64,000 nt of DNA, taken from assembly GCF_900129425.1 (NCBI RefSeq), contig NZ_LT670817.1, positions 2,914,001 through 2,978,000 on the forward strand, read 5' to 3'. The number at the start of each line of letters is the position of its first letter. Positions within the stretch are counted from its first letter, which is position 1. The notes beneath the pieces are model-generated. The model saw only the letters and a list, made by a program, of their open reading frames with translations, had not been told where the DNA came from and ran no database searches. Position numbers and translations under genes: made by a program. The DNA comes from Bradyrhizobium erythrophlei (GTDB lineage: Bacteria > Pseudomonadota > Alphaproteobacteria > Rhizobiales > Xanthobacteraceae). This document shows, piece after piece, positions 25,760 to 33,674 of this stretch.

Positions 25760-26295
25760 TGGGTCGGCCTCTCGTACTTCGCATCGATCGTCACCTGGCC
25801 CTGGAGTGCCGCGATGCGCTTGATGACCTCCGAGACGCCTTGCAATGCCAGCATGACGAAGCCGGACGGGATCACGAACTTGATGGGCCAGCGGATCAGG
25901 CCGCCGGCATTACCCGACATTTCCCCGACTGCGTAGGCCTGATGGAAGAACGGCCAGGACAGGTAGGAAAGCAGCAGACAGGACGGAATCAGGAAGAACA
26001 GCGTGCCGATCAGATCGAGCCAGAGCTGGCCGCGCTCGGAGAGAAACAGATAGAAGATCTCGACCCGGACATGCTCGTTGCGCTTGAAGGTGTAGGACGC
26101 GCCGAACATCACCAGGATGGCGAACATGTACCACTGCAGCTCGAGCCAGCCATTCGAACTGTAGCCGAACGCGTAGCGGATCATGGCGTTGCCGGCGCTC
26201 ACCAGACAGGCCGCCAGCACCAGGAAATTGCAGATGTAGCCTATCTTCTCGTTGACCTGGTCGATCGCGGCGCTCAGCGCCAGGAATGGACGCAT
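25756..26295 (-). CDS. TRAP transporter small permease (DctQ, FcbT2-like)
   Basis: 179 residues from the ATG at 26295, chosen because GGGAG lies six bases upstream; the ATG at 26319 has no ribosome site. Four membrane helices: NEKIGYICNFLVLAACLVSAG, ELQWYMFAILVMFGASYTF, WLDLIGTLFFLIPSCLLLSYL and KFVIPSGFVMLALQGVSEV. The motif FKRNEHVRVE after helix 2 is the standard DctQ signature. It forms the membrane complex with the large permease encoded immediately downstream, and presumably works with the binding proteins on the opposite strand. Confidence 0.92.
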   Translation of the reverse strand: MRPFLALSAAIDQVNEKIGYICNFLVLAACLVSAGNAMIRYAFGYSSNGWLELQWYMFAILVMFGASYTFKRNEHVRVEIFYLFLSERGQLWLDLIGTLFFLIPSCLLLSYLSWPFFHQAYAVGEMSGNAGGLIRWPIKFVIPSGFVMLALQGVSEVIKRIAALQGQVTIDAKYERPTQ

Positions 26296-26596
26296 CGTGT
26301 TCTCCCGGGCGGTCGCCATCAAAGCACGCCCATCATTTCAACGAGCATCGCTTCACCACCGCGCGCTGAACGCGTGGTGTCATGGCTCTTTTTCAGGAGC
26401 GATTGCAACGCTGGTCCTCCCCATTGCGCCTTTGCCGCCTTGACCGCGCACGTCGGGCGCAGCGGCTTATCCAGCCGCGCAGGCATAAAAGCAAGCGCAC
26501 CATTTCAGCGCGCCGTGGCGCCGTCAATTGGAAAATGGGCAAATTGAGGCGGGTTCAAGCGGTTGCGTGGGCTTGGTAAATCAGGCGCCGCTAATC
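26296..26596. other. Gap between moaA and the TRAP permease genes
   Basis: 301 bp upstream of the dctQ-type gene and downstream of moaA. No gene or strong motif is seen. It should contain the promoter of the permease operon. Confidence 0.35.
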
Positions 26597-27628
26597 TCAG
26601 CCGCCGGTGACGCTCATATGGCGGCTGACGCTCGGGCGGTTGTGCCGGCGATCGATGATGAAGTCGTGGCCTTTCGGTTTGAGGCCGATGGCGCGGTCGA
26701 TCGCCGCGCTGAGAAGTTCATTGTCGGCGGAGGCCCGCAATGGCCGGCGCAGGTCGGAGGCATCCTCGTGGCCGAGGCAGGTATGCAGCGTGCCGGTACA
26801 GGTGATGCGCACCCGGTTGCAGGCCTCGCAGAAATTGTGGGTCATCGGCGTGATGAAGCCGAGCTTGCCGTCGGTCTCGCTGACGCGAGCGTAGCGCGCC
26901 GGGCCGCCGGTGTTATCATCGAGGTCGGTCAGCGTGTACTGCTTGGCGAGCCGCGCGCGAAGCAGCGACAGCGGCACGTACTGGTCGATACGTCCTGCGC
27001 CGATGTCGCCCATCGGCATCACCTCGATCAGCGTCAGCGCCATGCCCTTGCCGTGCGCCCATTCCATCAACGCGGGAATTTCGTCCTCGTTCAGATTCTT
27101 CAGCGCGACCGCGTTGATCTTGACGGCGAGACCGGCCGCGCGCGCGGCCTCGATCCCGGCCAGCACCTTGTCGAGATCGCCCCAGCGGGTGATCGCCCTG
27201 AATTTCGCGGGATCGAGCGTGTCCATCGAGACGTTGATGCGGCGCACGCCGCAGTCGCGCAATTCGCCGGCGAACCGCGCCAGCTGCGAGCCGTTGGTCG
27301 TCAGCGTCAGTTCATTGAGCGCGCCGGTCCCGAGATGGCGCGAGAGCGAGCGCACCAGCGACATCACGTTGCGCCGGACCAGCGGCTCGCCGCCGGTCAG
27401 CCGCAGCTTTCGCACGCCCTTGGCGATGAACGCCGTACAAAGCCGGTCGAGTTCTTCGAGCGTGAGCAGATCGGCCTTGGGCAGAAACGTCATGTCCTCC
27501 GACATGCAATAGAAGCAGCGCAGGTCGCAGCGATCGGTGACCGATACCCGCAAATAGCTGATGGTCCGGCCGAACGGATCGGTCATCGGCCGGGACAGCG
27601 ATGCGGGGAGACTCAACGGTCCGTTCAT
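26597..27628 (-). CDS. moaA: GTP 3',8-cyclase (molybdenum cofactor biosynthesis)
   Basis: 343 residues. This radical-SAM enzyme starts molybdopterin synthesis by converting GTP to 3',8-cyclo-7,8-dihydro-GTP. The SAM cluster motif is C34-x3-C38-x2-C41 (TDRCDLRCFYC). LRLTGGEPLVRR and VSMDTLDPAKF are typical. The C-terminal second 4Fe-4S site is FCEACNRVRITCTGTLHTC. The protein ends in the GG dipeptide needed for activity (SVTGG). The start at 27628 has AAGG eight bases upstream; M15 is an alternative. The gene is alone here, but the Mo hydroxylase at the left edge is one consumer of the cofactor. Confidence 0.95.
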   Translation of the reverse strand: MNGPLSLPASLSRPMTDPFGRTISYLRVSVTDRCDLRCFYCMSEDMTFLPKADLLTLEELDRLCTAFIAKGVRKLRLTGGEPLVRRNVMSLVRSLSRHLGTGALNELTLTTNGSQLARFAGELRDCGVRRINVSMDTLDPAKFRAITRWGDLDKVLAGIEAARAAGLAVKINAVALKNLNEDEIPALMEWAHGKGMALTLIEVMPMGDIGAGRIDQYVPLSLLRARLAKQYTLTDLDDNTGGPARYARVSETDGKLGFITPMTHNFCEACNRVRITCTGTLHTCLGHEDASDLRRPLRASADNELLSAAIDRAIGLKPKGHDFIIDRRHNRPSVSRHMSVTGG

Positions 27629-27748
27629 TCAATACGCCTTGTCGCTGCGGGGAGCCGTCATGAGCGGACGGCGCGGGTTCCGTAGTCGCAATCTAGGCAC
27701 GATGCGACCCGCGCACAATCCGCGCCGTCTCGGCTGCAGCGCAAGTGA

Positions 27749-28252
27749 TCAGTGGGCGGGCGGCGGCGCCGGCGGTGGTGCAGCGGCGGGCGCCTGCGCC
27801 CCCGGATCGGGGAACGGCGATCCACCCGCGGTAGCTGGCGCTGCGGCGGTGGTCTTGGCTGTTTTCGGTTTTTTCGGCCGCATCAATTTGTGGGCCGGCT
27901 TCGGCGGCGGGCCGACCGGCTGAAGTTCCGCGACCACCGGATTGGGATCCATCGAGGTTGTTGCGGGCGTGGTGAGGTCGCCGGGGACATGGACCACCTG
28001 CACCGCCACGGTCGCCGGCTGGAACTTGTTCAGGGAGTAGCTGACAGAGAAACCGCTGTCGGGCGCGGGCACGGTGACGGTGCAGGGCGTCTTGCAGCCT
28101 GGCCCCAGCGAGGTCTTGGCATCGGCGCCTGGCGGCACCGAATCGATCTGCACCTGCACGGTCGGCGGAGTCGGCTTGAAGTAATCCATGGAAAACGAGG
28201 AGCAACCGGCCAAGCTGGCCCCCGCTGCAACAATCACGATAACACGACGCAT
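27749..28252 (-). CDS. Proline-rich lipoprotein with PEGA-like domain
   Basis: 167 residues. Lipobox LAGCSS at residues 13-18 predicts lipidation on Cys16 and an envelope location. Residues ~32-90 (VQVQIDSVPPGADAKTS...CKTPCTVTVPAPDSGFSVSYSLNKF) match the PEGA pattern, a small beta domain in surface proteins, with a Cys pair that could form a disulfide. The rest is low-complexity Pro/Ala/Lys, likely a cell-wall-spanning linker. A TTAACCAT-containing CtrA-like box lies about 100 bp upstream. Function unknown. Confidence 0.75.
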   Translation of the reverse strand: MRRVIVIVAAGASLAGCSSFSMDYFKPTPPTVQVQIDSVPPGADAKTSLGPGCKTPCTVTVPAPDSGFSVSYSLNKFQPATVAVQVVHVPGDLTTPATTSMDPNPVVAELQPVGPPPKPAHKLMRPKKPKTAKTTAAAPATAGGSPFPDPGAQAPAAAPPPAPPPAH

Positions 28253-28347
28253 GACCCATCCGTCATTCTAGTGCGGCAAACTGCCACAATCCCCGAATCG
28301 ACCATAGGAGCCTCAAGACGACCGCGCAACCGTGTGGTCCCGGATCG

Positions 28348-28362
28348 TTAATTGATGGTTAA
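28348..28362 (-). promoter_or_regulatory. Candidate CtrA box upstream of the lipoprotein gene
   Basis: On the minus strand the sequence reads TTAACCATCAATTAACG. It fits both the TTAA-N7-TTAAC and the TTAACCAT forms of the alphaproteobacterial CtrA consensus. It is 96-110 bp from the lipoprotein start, the same distance as the box upstream of the kinase near 17.6 kb. Confidence 0.5.
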
Positions 28363-28406
28363 TAACCGGATAAGGCGATGCAAAATAGGTCAGCAAAATC
28401 AGATTG

Positions 28407-29105
28407 TTAGGCGGGGTCACGCTGCAGCATCAGGCTCTGCACCGCGGCCGGCAGCTCGCGCATGTGACTGACCAGCCGATCCGGCTTGAGGTCGGCGATC
28501 GGTACCTCGGTATAGCCAAATTCGACGCCGATCACCGGAATGCCCGCGCGGCGGGCGACGCCGATATCCGGGCCGGCATCCCCGACCATGATGGCCTGGG
28601 ACAGCTGGCCGCCCGCGCGCGCGATGGTCTGCTGCAGGATCGCAGGATCCGGCTTCGAAACCCCGAAGGTGTCGGCGCCGCAAATCGCGGCAAAGCGTGC
28701 GCTCAAGCCGAGCTGGTCGAGCAGCCGCTTCGACAGCCATTCCAGCTTGTTGGTGCAGACCGCGAAGCGATATCCGAGTGCTGCGAGATCGTCGAGCGCG
28801 CTCTCCAGGCCGTCGAACGGGCGGGAGGCGTCGGCGATATGGGCTGCATAATAATCGATGAAGTCGCCGGTGAGCCGGGTGACGTCTTCAAAGCTCGCGG
28901 CGCGGCCCTCCAGCTCCAGGCCGCGTTCGATCAGCCGGCGGGCGCCGGCGCCGATCATGGCGCGCGCGGATTGCAACGGCACCGGGGGCAGGCCTTCGCG
29001 GTCGAGAACCCAGTTGAGGGCGTTGATTAGGTCGGGCGCGGTATCGACCAGCGTGCCGTCGAGATCGAATACAATGATGCGGGCTGAGATGCGGGCTGAG
29101 GTCAT
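28407..29105 (-). CDS. gph: Phosphoglycolate phosphatase-like HAD hydrolase
   Basis: 232 residues. HAD motif I is IVFDLDGTLVDTAPDL with the nucleophile and acid Asp pair, motif II is FAVCTNK, motif III is the Lys in GVSKPDP, and motif IV is MVGDAGPDIGVARRAG. The helical cap sits between motifs I and II. This matches Gph, which removes phosphate from 2-phosphoglycolate made during DNA repair or photorespiration-like metabolism. No cbb genes are nearby, so a repair or housekeeping role is likelier. No clear ribosome site precedes the ATG. Confidence 0.88.
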   Translation of the reverse strand: MTSARISARIIVFDLDGTLVDTAPDLINALNWVLDREGLPPVPLQSARAMIGAGARRLIERGLELEGRAASFEDVTRLTGDFIDYYAAHIADASRPFDGLESALDDLAALGYRFAVCTNKLEWLSKRLLDQLGLSARFAAICGADTFGVSKPDPAILQQTIARAGGQLSQAIMVGDAGPDIGVARRAGIPVIGVEFGYTEVPIADLKPDRLVSHMRELPAAVQSLMLQRDPA

Positions 29106-29189
29106 CGAAAATCGCTATCGGTCTGCGTGCCATCATGCAAGTAGGGATGAGCGGCATCTGCCGTGACCAAAGAGGCAGCGGGGGAAATC

Positions 29190-30029
29190 ATGCGCGAACT
29201 TGCCGGCAAGACAGCTTTCGTGACGGGCGGGGCCGCCGGCATCGGATTCGCGCTCGGCCGGGCCTTTGCGGAAGCAGGCATGAACGTGATGCTCGCCGAT
29301 ATCGAGACCGACGCGCTGGCGGCCGCCGCAAAAAGCCTCGACGCGTTCGGGCCGAACGTGCGCAGCGTCATCTGCGACGTCGCCGATCCCATCAGCGTCG
29401 GGCGCGCGGCCGAGGCCTCGTACGCGGCGTTCGGAAAGGTCCATGTGGTCTGCAACAATGCCGGCGTCGCCGCCGCCGGTGGCATCGACAACATCTCGCT
29501 CGACAATTGGCGATGGGTGCTCGACGTCAACCTGATGGGCGTCATTCACGGCATCGCTGCCTTCCTGCCGCATATCCGTGGCCACGGCGAAGGCGGCCAT
29601 TTCGTCAACACCGCGTCGATGGCCGGGATGAACGGCGGGGGCGGGCTCGGCTTCAGCCCCTACACGGCGAGCAAGTTTGCGGTGGTCGGTCTGTCGGAAG
29701 GTCTCGCGGGACAGCTCCATCCGTTCGGAATTGGCGTCAGCGTGCTCTGTCCGAGCTACGTGCGGACCGGCATTGGCGAGAGTGGCCGCAACCGGCCGCA
29801 GCGCTATGGCCCGACGCCAGCCCTGGATCCGGCCAGCCCGGCGGCCGCCATCGTCGCCGCGATCGCCGAGCAGCTGCAAGCCGGACTCGATCCGGCGGCC
29901 GTCGCCGCGCGGGTCCTCGACGCCATCAGGAACGACGAACTTTACGTATTCACCCACCCGAACATGCGTGAAGCGGTCGACGGGCGGTTCGCGGCGATCC
30001 GGGCGGCGATGGACAAGGTGACCGGCTGA
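29190..30029 (+). CDS. Short-chain dehydrogenase/reductase
   Basis: 279 residues from the ATG at 29190, where the purine run GGGGGAAA just upstream serves as ribosome site; a GTG at 29163 would add nine residues. Classical SDR motifs are present: TGGAAGIG at residues 12-19 (cofactor loop), an acidic residue after strand 2 (ADIETDA) suggesting NAD preference, NNAG at about residue 98, NTASM for the catalytic Ser, and YTASK for Tyr and Lys. The C-terminal part (PNMREAVDGRFAAIRAAMD) is typical of a broad oxidoreductase group of unknown substrate. It diverges from gph. Confidence 0.88.
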   Translation: MRELAGKTAFVTGGAAGIGFALGRAFAEAGMNVMLADIETDALAAAAKSLDAFGPNVRSVICDVADPISVGRAAEASYAAFGKVHVVCNNAGVAAAGGIDNISLDNWRWVLDVNLMGVIHGIAAFLPHIRGHGEGGHFVNTASMAGMNGGGGLGFSPYTASKFAVVGLSEGLAGQLHPFGIGVSVLCPSYVRTGIGESGRNRPQRYGPTPALDPASPAAAIVAAIAEQLQAGLDPAAVAARVLDAIRNDELYVFTHPNMREAVDGRFAAIRAAMDKVTG

Positions 30030-30122
30030 CCCGAACTCGCCGGGTCGCGGCACCGATAGCGCTGTTCCTGACCGGAAAACGACGCTAGATAGGCTCGTGA
30101 TCTCCCGGGGAATTGTCGGCAC

Positions 30123-30821
30123 GTGAACATGGACGAACTGAAACGGCAGGCTGCGGCGCGCGCGCTCGAATTCGTGCGCGACGGCATGAAACTCGGCCTC
30201 GGCACCGGCTCGACTGCGAAACATTTTGTCGAGCTGCTTGGCGAACGGGTGCGCGGCGGGCTTGATGTCGTGGGCGTGCCGACCTCGGAGGCAACCCGCG
30301 CCGATGCCGCGCGGTGCGGCATTCCCCTGACCACGCTCGATGACATTGACCGGCTCGATCTGACCGTCGATGGCGCCGACGAGATCGATCCTGCGCTCAA
30401 TCTCATCAAGGGCGGCGGCGGAGCATTGCTGCGCGAAAAGATCGTGGCCGCGGCGTCTGATCGCATGATCGTGATCGCCGACGACTCCAAATGGGTCGAA
30501 GGTCTCGGCCGCTTCCCGTTGCCGGTGGAAGTGATCCCGTTCGGCCTGGCGGCGACACGGCGGGCCATCGGCACGGCATTTGCGGAATGCGGCATTTCCG
30601 GGCAAATGGTGGTCCGAAACGGCAAGGACGGCCACGTTTTTGTCACCGATGGTGGCCACTGGATTGTCGATGCCCATCTTGGTCGTATAACCGATGCTCC
30701 GCGCTTGGCCGGGTTGCTGAATTCGATACCGGGCGTCGTCGAGCACGGGCTGTTCATTGGTCTTGCCAGCATGGCAATGCTGGCGGGCGCCGGAGGAATT
30801 CGCGTTGTTGAACGGCCTTAA
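30123..30821 (+). CDS. rpiA: Ribose-5-phosphate isomerase A
   Basis: 232 residues counting from the GTG at 30123; the ATG at 30129 is an alternative two codons in. RpiA interconverts ribose-5-phosphate and ribulose-5-phosphate in the pentose phosphate and Calvin pathways. Conserved segments are GLGTGSTAKHFVELL, LTVDGADEIDPALNLIKGGGGALLREK (catalytic Asp, Glu and Lys) and VIADDSKWVEGLG. It heads a likely operon with a DUF2059 gene 24 bp downstream and then gor, all on the plus strand. Confidence 0.95.
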   Translation: MNMDELKRQAAARALEFVRDGMKLGLGTGSTAKHFVELLGERVRGGLDVVGVPTSEATRADAARCGIPLTTLDDIDRLDLTVDGADEIDPALNLIKGGGGALLREKIVAAASDRMIVIADDSKWVEGLGRFPLPVEVIPFGLAATRRAIGTAFAECGISGQMVVRNGKDGHVFVTDGGHWIVDAHLGRITDAPRLAGLLNSIPGVVEHGLFIGLASMAMLAGAGGIRVVERP

Positions 30822-30845
30822 GGCCGGAAATCGAGGAGAATTAGA

Positions 30846-31367
30846 ATGAATACCGTCTCAAGAATTTTGTCGGCCGCGGGTCTGGTGCTGGGCCTGGCGC
30901 TGGCCGGCATGCCGGCCACGGCGCAAACGCCGTCCGAGGTCAAGCCGGCTTCTCCCGCTGCCATCGCGGCGGCGAAGGAAATTCTGGCGATGAAGAATGC
31001 CAGCGCCATGTATGCCAACGCCGTTCCCAACATCGTTCAGCGCACCAAGGATTCGCTGTTGCAGAGCAATCTCAACTATCAAAAGGATCTCAACGAGGTC
31101 GCCGTGATCGTCGCCCAGAAGCTGGCCGGCCGCGAGAAGGAAATCGGCGACGGCATGGCGAAGCTTTACGCCGGCGAATTTACCGAGCAGGAGCTGAAAG
31201 ACCTGGTCGCGTTCTACAAGTCGCCGCTGGGCCAGAAGCTGCTGACGACGGAGCCCAAGGCCATTCAAATGAGCATGGGATACATGAATCAATGGGCGCA
31301 GGGTTTTGCCGAAGTGGTCAACGGTGAATTCCGCGCCGAGATGCGCAAGCGCGGCAAGGAAATCTGA
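30846..31367 (+). CDS. Exported DUF2059 protein
   Basis: 173 residues. Signal peptide at residues 1-27 (GLVLGLALAGMPATAQ). The mature part carries the DUF2059 pattern: LLQSNLNYQKDLNEVAVIVAQKL and LYAGEFTEQELKDLVAFYKSPLGQKLL. These are helical periplasmic proteins of unknown function. AGGAG precedes the ATG. It sits between rpiA and gor, and this order recurs in related Rhizobiales as far as I recall, so it is presumably co-transcribed, though the shared purpose is unclear. Confidence 0.88.
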   Translation: MNTVSRILSAAGLVLGLALAGMPATAQTPSEVKPASPAAIAAAKEILAMKNASAMYANAVPNIVQRTKDSLLQSNLNYQKDLNEVAVIVAQKLAGREKEIGDGMAKLYAGEFTEQELKDLVAFYKSPLGQKLLTTEPKAIQMSMGYMNQWAQGFAEVVNGEFRAEMRKRGKEI

Positions 31368-31397
31368 TCCCGCAACCTGATTTCGATCGGGGCTGAG

Positions 31398-32786
31398 ATG
31401 GCTGAGTTCGACGTCGACCTGTTTGTCATCGGAGGAGGTTCGGGCGGCGTGCGCGCCGCCCGGATCGCCGCCGGCCATGGCGCGCGCGTCACCATCGCCG
31501 AAGAATACCGCATGGGCGGCACCTGCGTGATCCGCGGCTGCGTGCCGAAGAAGCTGTTCGTGATCGGCTCGCACATCCACCACGAGATCGAGGATGCCGC
31601 CGGCTTCGGCTGGACCATCCCGCCCGTGAGTTTCGACTGGAACACGCTGGTCGCCAACAAGGACAAGGAGATCGCCCGGCTCGAGGGCATCTACACCGCC
31701 AATGCCGAGAAGGCCGGCGCGCTGGTGCTGAAAACCCGCGCCGTGTTCGAAGACGCCCACACCCTTCGCCTCGCCGACGGCAAGACCGTGACGGCGAAAT
31801 ACGTGCTGATCGCGACCGGCGGCGCGCCCAATCACGGGCCGGCGATTCCCGGCATCGAGCACGCGATTTCGTCCAACGAGGCGTTTCATTTGCGGCAATT
31901 GCCCAAGCGCGTGGTGATCCAGGGCGGCGGCTATATCGCGCTGGAGTTCGCCTGCATCTTTGCGGGATTCGGCACCGACGTCACCGTGCTCTATCGCGGC
32001 GACAATATCCTGCGCGGGTTCGACGAGGACGTCCGCGCCCATGTCCGCGCCGAGATGGAACGGCAGGGCATCACCATTCTCACCGGCTGCACCGTGCAAA
32101 AGATCGACCGGCACGGCAAGGAATTCACCACGCATCTGTCGAACGGCTCCAGCCTGGCGTCGGACCTCGTGATGTTCGCGATCGGCCGGCATCCCAACGT
32201 CGCCAATCTCGGCCTGGAAAACGCCGGCGTCGCCATCAATCCGAACAATGGCGGCATCGAGGTCGACGGCTGGTCGAAGACGTCGGTGCCATCAATCTAC
32301 GCCATCGGCGACGTCACCCATCGCATCAATTTGACGCCGGTCGCGATCCGCGAGGGCCATGCCTTCGCCGATACCGTGTTCGGCAAGCGACCGGTCCAGG
32401 TCGATCACAGCAACATTCCGACCGCGGTGTTTTCGCAGCCCGAGATCGGCACCGTCGGCCTGACCGAATCCGAGGCCCGCGCCAAGTTCAGCCGCGTCGA
32501 TATCTACAAGACCGATTTCCGCCCGATCAAATCGACGATGTCGGGCCGCGACACCCGCATCCTGATGAAGCTCGTGGTCGACGGCACGACCGATCGCGTG
32601 GTCGGCTGTCACATCGTCGGCGACACCGCCGCCGAAATCATCCAGGCCGTCGCCATCGCCGTGAAGATGAAGGCCACCAAGGCCGATTTCGACGCCACCT
32701 TCGCGCTGCATCCGACCGCCGCGGAAGAACTGGTGACGATGCGGACGCCGACGGCGCGGTATGTGCGGGAAGCGGCGGCGGAGTAG
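31398..32786 (+). CDS. gor: Glutathione-disulfide reductase
   Basis: 462 residues. A flavoprotein disulfide reductase that uses NADPH to regenerate reduced glutathione. FAD-binding VIGGGSGGVRAARIAAGHGA opens the protein. The redox-active pair is C43/C48 in GGTCVIRGCVPKK, the glutathione reductase version of the motif. An NADPH-binding GGGYIALEFACIFAG is present, and the catalytic His is in FALHPTAAEE near the C-terminus. Third gene of the rpiA group, 30 bp after DUF2059. Its 3' end is 31 bp from the convergent membrane-protein gene. Confidence 0.95.
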   Translation: MAEFDVDLFVIGGGSGGVRAARIAAGHGARVTIAEEYRMGGTCVIRGCVPKKLFVIGSHIHHEIEDAAGFGWTIPPVSFDWNTLVANKDKEIARLEGIYTANAEKAGALVLKTRAVFEDAHTLRLADGKTVTAKYVLIATGGAPNHGPAIPGIEHAISSNEAFHLRQLPKRVVIQGGGYIALEFACIFAGFGTDVTVLYRGDNILRGFDEDVRAHVRAEMERQGITILTGCTVQKIDRHGKEFTTHLSNGSSLASDLVMFAIGRHPNVANLGLENAGVAINPNNGGIEVDGWSKTSVPSIYAIGDVTHRINLTPVAIREGHAFADTVFGKRPVQVDHSNIPTAVFSQPEIGTVGLTESEARAKFSRVDIYKTDFRPIKSTMSGRDTRILMKLVVDGTTDRVVGCHIVGDTAAEIIQAVAIAVKMKATKADFDATFALHPTAAEELVTMRTPTARYVREAAAE

Positions 32787-32817
32787 GGGCCTAAAGTGAA
32801 GCCAGGACAACTCAGAG

Positions 32818-33183
32818 CTAAAGTCGAAACCAAGGCAGAGTGAGATAGACGCAAGCGATCATCGAGAGCACAGGAATTACCCACACCCATCCCGACCACA
32901 AGTGTCGCACCGAACGTCCGGGTAACGACGCGGCAACAAGGCCTACCGTCAGTGCTCCGAGTGCAGCCGTCGCCGCCCATCCGTACCAGTATATCGCAGG
33001 AGCCAGAAAACCCATCGCGGGGTCGGCGACGTCTCGTGAGTGATGCGTACCTGCAAGCACGATGCCGAGCGACGGGAAAACAGTGAACAGAGCCAAATCC
33101 TTTGCGACGGCGACCACGTAGAGAATCGCGAATGTCGGCCCGAACGCAAATGCAAAGCGGCGAAACCAGTCGGATGACGTCAT
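32818..33183 (-). CDS. Small multi-pass membrane protein
   Basis: 121 residues from the ATG at 33183, which overlaps the stop of the upstream gene (ATGA). Four hydrophobic segments are visible (FAFGPTFAILYVVAVAKDLAL, IYWYGWAATAALGALTVGLVAA and WVWVIPVLSMIACVYLTL among them), with conserved-looking His in GTHHSRD between the first two. I do not recognise the family. It is co-transcribed with another membrane protein and a metallophosphoesterase, so it may form a membrane module with the former. Confidence 0.65.
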   Translation of the reverse strand: MTSSDWFRRFAFAFGPTFAILYVVAVAKDLALFTVFPSLGIVLAGTHHSRDVADPAMGFLAPAIYWYGWAATAALGALTVGLVAASLPGRSVRHLWSGWVWVIPVLSMIACVYLTLPWFRL

Positions 33184-33614
33184 GAGCCGAAACCCATGAT
33201 GTTGTTGGCGACGTGGCCGGTCAGAAAATTCCACCAGACGACGAAGGCAAGGATCGAAGTGAGCGCAGTACGCGTTTGAGCAGGCTCATCGCTATGCGGC
33301 CGACGCCAACAAACCAGGTAAGCGGGCAGCAGGGCAAGCCCGATGGCTGCGAAGTGCTCCTTGAGGTCGAAGAAGCCGAGGACATGCCAGTGACCCGCGC
33401 GCTCCAACTCGGGCCGCACGTCCACACGGAAATATAGGTACACGATCCCGCCCAGCAGCGTGGAGGCTGCATATAGAACGACCACGGCGTTAGCGAACGA
33501 GGCCGACGGCACGGAACGAAAGCGGCCGAAGAACGAACCGGGTCGGGCATCCGCCGATGCCCATGCCGCCAAGGTCTGGTGTGTTGTCGCGCCGAGCAGC
33601 GCCACCGCGACCAA
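33180..33614 (-). CDS. Multi-pass membrane protein, start codon unclear
   Basis: 144 residues if started at the TTG at 33614, but that start cuts into the first membrane helix. The frame is open upstream to the TGA of the metallophosphoesterase gene and contains no ATG or GTG. A CTG at 33644 has GGGAG seven bases upstream and would give a complete first helix (LATILLIIHGLVAVALLG). Other features: GATTHQTLAAW, a probable helix SFANAVVVLYAASTLLGGIVYLYF, HFAAIGLALLPAYLVCW, and ILAFVVWWNFLTGHVAN. Several His lie near helix ends and could bind haem or metal. Family not recognised. Confidence 0.6.
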   Translation of the reverse strand: MVAVALLGATTHQTLAAWASADARPGSFFGRFRSVPSASFANAVVVLYAASTLLGGIVYLYFRVDVRPELERAGHWHVLGFFDLKEHFAAIGLALLPAYLVCWRRPHSDEPAQTRTALTSILAFVVWWNFLTGHVANNIMGFGS

Positions 33615-33674
33615 GCCGTGAATGATCAGGAGAATTGTCGCCAGAACCTCACTCCCGCTAACGCCCGCTCCCTG

